From: Brachyhypopomus gauderio
Taxonomy: Eukaryota; Chordata; Actinopteri; Gymnotiformes; Hypopomidae
NCBI RefSeq assembly: GCF_052324685.1
Contig: NC_135225.1
Location: 9,668,415-9,732,414, forward strand
Direction of reading: 5' to 3'
DNA length: 64,000 nt
In this document: positions 59,461 to 64,000 of the stretch, in pieces
Layout of the letters: each line of letters opens with the position of its first letter
How positions within the stretch are numbered: the stretch's first letter is position 1
Notes under the pieces: model-generated
Seen by the model: only the letters and a program-made list of their open reading frames with translations
The model's database searches: none
Told to the model about the DNA's origin: nothing
Position numbers and translations under genes: made by a program

Positions 59461-59613
59461 CTCGAGCAACTCACTGAGCACCAGATTGTCTGGGTGGTTG
59501 GAGTCGAACTCTAACCCTTTAATCCTCCCAATATCACAGTATCTCAGCAAGGGCCATGATGTCATGATGTCGAAATAATTTGTTGAGAGAGATCTCAGTA
59601 GAAGCCAAGCAGA
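59461..59613 (-). pseudogene. cc2d2b: cc2d2b remnant exon, probably frameshifted
   Basis: One frame reads STEISLNKLFRHHDIMALAE and another YCDIGRIKGLEFDSNHPDN then LVLSELLE. Together they resemble CC2D2A [20 protein letters not shown]. One extra base near 59537-59541 would explain the change. A single frame (phase 0) also happens to be open through the whole exon, so the frameshift is likely but not certain. Donor GTAGGT. Confidence 0.65.
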
Positions 59614-59679
59614 CTGGAAAAAGCAAGGTTGTCATGACAACAGAGCATTCTAGCGTAAGTATAACTTTAGTCTGCTTAC

Positions 59680-59773
59680 CTAAAAAGACCTCTGGGTTTG
59701 CACGGTAGGGCAGGAGGGACAAGGGGCAAAACACCCTTATCCATGGCCCAGGACACGGTGTAAAAGAGCCTCC
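59680..59773 (-). pseudogene. cc2d2b: cc2d2b remnant exon
   Basis: It reads RLFYTVSWAMDKGVLPLVPP and then ALPCKPRGL. CC2D2A has [20 protein letters not shown]. Its end phase does not fit the family frame of the next exon unless one T of the TTTTT run before the GTAAGC donor is extra. Acceptor GACATTAG. Confidence 0.78.
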
Positions 59774-61593
59774 CTAATGTCAACAAATGTACACTTCTGT
59801 CTTCCTGAGAGGCTGTATCTGAAGCATTTAGATCTTACAGTTCACCAGTATTGAAAAAACATAAAGCAGTGACAAAAATAACACTAATCAGTTGCATGCA
59901 TCACTTTTAAGAAAACCTGACACCGTCTTGACAAAAATGAAATACATTTAAGGCCATAAGAATTCCACAAACAAGCTACAACCACCTCTAGATATATGGT
60001 TTATGTTCTACTCAGTCTATTTCAATGACGGAGTAACCATTTCATTCATGTACAGAATAGGAGTGAAATGCATATATGCAGTTCTAGTTTGACTAACAGT
60101 GACAGGAATAGTATTGAGAATAGCTTTCCTCCTCTTTTTCTAGTTCTTTCAACTCCATACATATGTAGTGCTGGGTGATAACACTTTCCTTTGATCCTTC
60201 AGGTTCCTCCAAAAGAACCAAATATTTTAAAATGTTAATGCATGCAATTAATCAAAACATATACAGTATAATATAATTCAATAAATACTGTAGTCCAAAC
60301 AGATTTTTCTATATATTTTCTATGCTTTGATTTGTTCCCAGACAGCAACAATTTTCCTAACAAGACTGCTTTCTGCTTCCATTTCTGCTTCTATTAATTT
60401 CTGTGTTTCCCTGAATGATAAAACTACATTACCATATCTTTACACATTACCATAGCTTTCAGGATAACTATTAGTATTAGTATTTTACTAGTATAAACTT
60501 CTTACAGAATGTTTTGGTGCACACCCATTAACTCTGAATCATCTGCTGTATATCTGTGTTGAAATTAAACTTCAAGCTCCTTAATGCATTTAACTGTCAA
60601 TATAAAACCTTTTAAATTTTAGATAGTAATTCACTCAGATTAGATTTCATATTTAGTCATTCACTCCTAACCACTATTTTCAGACTGGAATTCTCAAGCC
60701 TCAGTAAAGCCCTCTAAAGTTTGGCCTTTCATTTTGGAATGGATTAGTACTTACAGTAATATTCTTTTAAATATACTCCTTCCAAATTCTCTCACAGATT
60801 CAGTAGTATGGTTATTTTAATTACAAAGAAGAAGAAAAAATCTAGCTGAATAGAGAACCTTCATAACAAATTGTTTGTAATTACGTTAAGGTGCCCAAAC
60901 ATTTCATATTGAGGAGCAAAAGATGTGTGTGATGAACAGGAGGCTGCAATTCAGATTGTTATACCAATAAAGAAAATATGTAGGTTGCACATTAAATTAA
61001 TCTTTCAACTTATATAGCACCTTTCTAAATACCCAAGGTTGCTTTACAATTTTAAAACAGGTACAACTCTTACACACACACCGGCGAGAAGCAGCAACCA
61101 ATTGCGCACAGCGTACTCTCTACCGGGATCCACAGCCCCCTGGGGGACTGAATGGGGTGCAGGAAGGGGAGAGAGGACAGACCCTAGTGGCAGAGCACCA
61201 TCCACCACTGGGCATACAAGCACACACACAGACAACTGCTTTTTATTGGACATGAAGAGACAAAGACACACACTCAGGGAGAATTTGTCAGGGAATCAGG
61301 GAAGGCCAATTTACCTAATCTCCATGTCTTTGGACTGTGGGAGGAAACCAGAGATCCCAGAGGAAACCCATGTAGACACGGGGAGAATATGGAAACTCCA
61401 CTCAGATAGGGACTTGAACCCAAGACCCCAGTACTGAAAATACTTTGTATTTCTATAGGATGCATTACATTAGCAATTTTAGCAAAATGCCTGGTTTCTA
61501 GTGGGCCAAATCCAAATTATGCATTTGGCAGCATTGGTATATATGGCATTCTATTATTTATAAGTCATTATTGATGTTGTGTTGTGACAGAAC
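59774..61593 (-). other. cc2d2b interval where coiled-coil and first C2-like exons are not found
   Basis: Several hundred residues of CC2D2 family sequence should lie here, but no exon is recognised with confidence. A minus-strand stretch near 60140-60220 (QHYICMELKELEKEEES) could be a degraded coiled-coil exon. A retroposon fills 61010-61440. Exon loss or strong decay is inferred. Confidence 0.5.
61010..61440. mobile_element. SINE/retroposon fragment
   Basis: ATATAGCACCTTTCTAAATA, GGCCAATTTACCTAATCTCC, GTCTTTGGACTGTGGGAGGA, ACACGGGGAGAATATGGAAA and GGGACTTGAACCCAAGACCC form a repeat widespread in fish. The last words resemble a tRNA-like B box. The open frame across it is not a gene. Confidence 0.65.
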
Positions 61594-61782
61594 CTTCTCA
61601 TGCAGTAAAGCAGTTTTTTCCTATGTCTTTCTGTTATGATAATGCTCATACAATTCCAGCATTCTCTGTGCAAGAACATGCTCTTGGCTGAACAGTGGAT
61701 GGTGGGTAAACACTAATGCTGTAAGGTTCAGATCCAGCTGCCAAAGCTTCTCACTGTCCTTTGCTTCACTGACAATCATAGG
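61594..61782 (-). pseudogene. cc2d2b: cc2d2b remnant exon with in-frame TAG
   Basis: 189 nt, phase 0 to 0. It reads PMIVSEAKDSEKLWQLDLNL, TALVFTHHPLFSQEHVLAQR and MLELYEHYHNRKT, then stop at 61621-61623, then EKTALLHEK. FTHHPLFSxEHVLA is a CC2D2 signature. The donor GTTCTG is weak, but it keeps phase and exon length. Confidence 0.82.
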
Positions 61783-62087
61783 CTAGACAGAGGACAAAGA
61801 GGTTTAGCATAGAGATGCTATAACAAAGCATGTAATGAAGTGGCATTGCATGCGGCTCATTAAATAGACAAAATAATTTTAAAAAATAGCTGCTTGTCAA
61901 AATATGTAAATATTTGCTTTGCAAATCTTCAGTCATTGTTTAACTGATGATGACAAGAATTAGTGGAAAGGTGGAATTATTGAATTTGTTAGGATAACTA
62001 CAGGAAAGAAAGTGAAACTACATATGAACATAGTATTCATGTAACTAATGCCATTGAAGCATTTCTAAATCAAAGTCTAAAACTTAC

Positions 62088-62205
62088 TTTTTGGAATACA
62101 TTGGCCAGACATGAGGGTGTTGGAGAGGGAAAAGCAATTCTGGGGCAACGGTATTGCTGTAAAGGGTCCGGTAAAGCAATAATCCTCTCCAAACCAGTGC
62201 TTTCC
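62088..62205 (-). pseudogene. cc2d2b: cc2d2b remnant exon with probable 8-nt deletion
   Basis: It reads GKHWFGED, then the frame changes to RIIALPDPLQQYRCPRIAFP. CC2D2A has GKKWFGDDGRILALP. 118 nt observed; 8 missing bases near 62182-62189 would give 126, a multiple of three, consistent with phase-0 junctions on both sides. Donor GTAAGT. Confidence 0.78.
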
Positions 62206-62552
62206 CTTGCAATTAACAAAAATGTAATATACTCAGTCTATTTATTACTTTGGTACGTAGATGATTATTTCCTTACAGTCATGCAACATTTAAATCTCCT
62301 CACCAGGATTTAAGATTTCTAAAACATGACCTGACAGAGGCTGACTACACAACACCATGCATCCTCCCACATCACACTTATCAAGTCATTTCTATCTGTA
62401 TTATGGTGATCTAGCAGGTTTCTGTACAACTTTACAGCCGAAAAAAAAAAAGTTAGTTAAGGCTAAATACAAATGAAATATTTATTTAAGTGTAGTATGC
62501 AAGGTTTACTTTTTAACTATTTCAAAATGGGATTAGATATTAATCACAATAC

Positions 62553-62689
62553 CTTGTCTTCTATAATCAGTCGGTTAGCCATTTTGTTATTCATTTTCAT
62601 TGACACTTTAGGTTTCCTGCAGACATGCAGACCCTCATCTTCCAAAAAGCGAGGCTTCTGGTTGCCTTCTAGAATAATCTCAAGATCCA
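62553..62689 (-). pseudogene. cc2d2b: cc2d2b remnant exon, open
   Basis: It reads VDLEIILEGNQKPRFLEDEG, LHVCRKPKVS and MANRLIIEDK, with the FLEDEG and ENRLLQEEE-like text of CC2D2A. Enters in phase 1, leaves in phase 0. Acceptor TTTTAACAG, donor GTATTG. Confidence 0.82.
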
Positions 62690-62777
62690 CTGTTAAAATA
62701 GCCCATGTTAAATGCATATCTTACAAAGTGTTTCAGAACTGTATTTGTAGTGACAAACTGAGAGCAAAGAATAATAC

Positions 62778-62892
62778 CAGGAGTGTTTTAGGGGACATGA
62801 AACAGCTTTTCATTCACAGAAAGGATTTTCACTCCTTCATTCACCAGAAAAGTCTGAATATCATTAACACCACTGCTGACAACCATCCAGCG
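62778..62892 (-). pseudogene. cc2d2b: cc2d2b remnant exon with in-frame TAA
   Basis: It reads RWMVVSSGVNDIQTFLVNEG, VKILSVNEKLFHVP, then TAA (62788-62790), then NTP. Phase 0 in and phase 1 out match both neighbours. Acceptor TTGTTGAAG, donor GTATTA. Family similarity is weaker here than in later exons. Confidence 0.65.
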
Positions 62893-63076
62893 CTTCAACA
62901 AAACAAAAATATTGTGAGGTTTTAAATATTTACAGGTGAAGAAGAATATATATATATACAAGTAAAGTTGGTGATGCTTAAACACTTTGTGCCTGTGTTT
63001 AAAAGTTGTGTGTGTGCTATTCAAAAGCAATTTACGTCCAATTTTACTCAATACATCTCAGGAATATTATCACCAC

Positions 63077-63162
63077 CTCAGCTGCATATGGAAAGAGAGC
63101 TTGGGGAAGTGTCATTTCGGGTTCCTCAAACTCATGACAGAAAAACCGATACGTCTCCTCAT
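63077..63162 (-). pseudogene. cc2d2b: cc2d2b remnant, most 5' exon recognised
   Basis: It reads DEETYRFFCHEFEEPEMTLP then QALFPYAAE; CC2D2A has an EEAYNFFTFNFDPEPE segment. Acceptor TGCTGCTCAG, donor GTGGTG, phase 1 in and 0 out. The start codon and earlier exons were not found. Confidence 0.65.
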
Positions 63163-64000
63163 CTGAGCAGCACAGGGACAAATAAGTTAGAATGCTTTAA
63201 CTGCTCATATCAGTGCTGACATATAAGCCAAGACATTACCACCGTATTTTTACAATAGTGAAATAGTGCAAGTTGGTAGTCTTACAAATAAAAATAAGTC
63301 TGCAAATTAAATTCTGCACCGAATATTGCTGCTTTACAAGTGAAGGAAAATAAAGAAAACTGAAAATGGCATATCCAACGACCTTCTGGGTCTTCAGTGT
63401 TATGACTAGCTAGCCAGACGAACAATTATGAATTATGGGCAGGTAATCGTGAGTATTATGATAATCCGTTAGATTTTAATGATAGCTTCACTAAAATGCA
63501 TAGGTACATATAAGCTAACTAGCTAGTTAATACACTGTTAAATTGCCTAGGTAACTTGCTAACTGCATGTAACAACCTGACTAACCATAAAGCAAACAAA
63601 TTTGCTAGCTCTAACTAGATTTTTGTCAAAGAAAACTATTTCCAGGACTGTCAGGTTATAAATAAAGGCTGTGGACACTGTGGTGATTTTAGCTAGCCAT
63701 GTAGTTAGCTAAGTCTTATAAAGGCACACTTCAAACTAAGTTGCGGCCGTTAACGCTGTGTCCTGTCAGAATCGGGGTTGCCAAGTGCCTCTAAACTCCC
63801 CCGAGAATCATGGCATCATATAGTTAGGAGGGATGATGGGACCCTGGACCTTTTGTTAATGGATTTTCCGTTCCTCGTCCTAAAATAGAAAAACTCTGCA
63901 ATAGTGCCCCCCTTGCCTTCCTCTCACGTTAGCCCTGTGTTCAATCCTTGACCAGTTTTAATTAAATCATGAAATGGGTCAAGTAAACTAAATTTCAAAC
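63163..64000. other. cc2d2b upstream region, nothing recognised
   Basis: AT-rich sequence with repeated TAGCTAGCTA-type words at 63400-63720 and a small CpG-containing stretch at 63740-63800. Upstream exons or the old promoter of cc2d2b may be here or beyond the window. No gene called. Confidence 0.5.

Larger units (their letters stand above)
48460..63162 (-). pseudogene. cc2d2b: cc2d2b pseudogene (coiled-coil and C2 domain containing 2B), about 18 exons with multiple stops and frameshifts
   Basis: CC2D2 proteins belong to the MKS/transition-zone complex at the base of cilia (best known for CC2D2A). Minus-strand exons in order: 63162-63077, 62892-62778, 62689-62553, 62205-62088, 61782-61594, 59773-59680, 59613-59461, 58827-58567, 56477-56349, 56297-56191, 56055-55957, 55859-55693, 55406-55206, 54623-54534, 54421-54308, 53039-52905, 50916-50803, 48685-48470. 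They align in order with CC2D2A from the N-terminal region through C2 (VQPFAEVIFQ), the transglutaminase-like part (SLIPTIPG, AYVLTKHRRGY) and the extreme C-terminus (VQFVLAVHI, SVWVFLDTLL). Most splice sites survive. In-frame stops: TAA 62788-62790, TAG 61621-61623, TAG 55326-55328, TGA 54335-54337. Clear frameshifts occur in the exons at 62205, 56477, 56297, 55859 and 48685, and possibly at 59773 and 59613. Exons are missing at 59774-61593, 56478-58566 and 48686-50802. The paralogue is chosen by position next to ccnj. It should not make a full-length protein. Confidence 0.88.

Noticed and set aside
60135..60225. Minus-strand coiled-coil-like frame ending ELKELEKEEES
   Set aside because: Splice sites and phase could not be fitted to neighbours; noted only as a candidate degraded cc2d2b exon.

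Overview
The window is nuclear DNA of a ray-finned fish. The grounds are small exons in long introns, (CA)n, (TA)n and (CT)n tracts, fish-type Tc1, hAT, L2/Rex-like and gypsy repeats, and a gene order that matches human 10q24: DNTT, BLNK, ZNF518A, CCNJ, CC2D2B. The species cannot be named from the sequence. Exons were joined by hand from splice sites, reading phase and remembered family sequence; no database search was run.

Layout. 254-4474 (minus): the first two coding exons of dntt (terminal transferase); the rest lies left of the window. 8872-34585 (plus): a complete 26-exon blnk (B-cell linker) model of 531 codons. It is head to head with dntt, 4.4 kb apart, so two lymphocyte genes share one intergenic interval. 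36458-40198 (minus): znf518a, two coding exons, 1061 codons. 42549-44165: a 32-bp minisatellite with a 13-unit higher-order block, between the divergent znf518a and ccnj. 45309-47294 (plus): ccnj (cyclin J), five coding exons, 375 codons. 48460-63162 (minus): about 18 recognisable exons of cc2d2b carrying many stops and frameshifts, so a decayed pseudogene.

Two results stand out. First, this blnk starts with three exons that encode an N-terminal SAM domain like that of SLP-76/LCP2. They splice in phase onto the exon whose ATG is the start codon of mammalian BLNK. The fish gene is thus SAM, tyrosine-motif and proline-rich linker, then SH2. Second, cc2d2b keeps its exon order and most splice sites but has four in-frame stops, at least five clear frameshifts and missing exons, while blnk, znf518a and ccnj are open throughout. 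This points to a real unitary pseudogene and not to poor sequence.

The rest is introns and spacers filled with L2-type LINE fragments, a degenerate Ty3/gypsy element, hAT and foldback MITEs, Tc1-like elements and simple repeats. dntt (N-nucleotide addition in V(D)J recombination) and blnk (B-cell-receptor adaptor) belong to the lymphocyte programme. ccnj and znf518a are unrelated neighbours held by old synteny.
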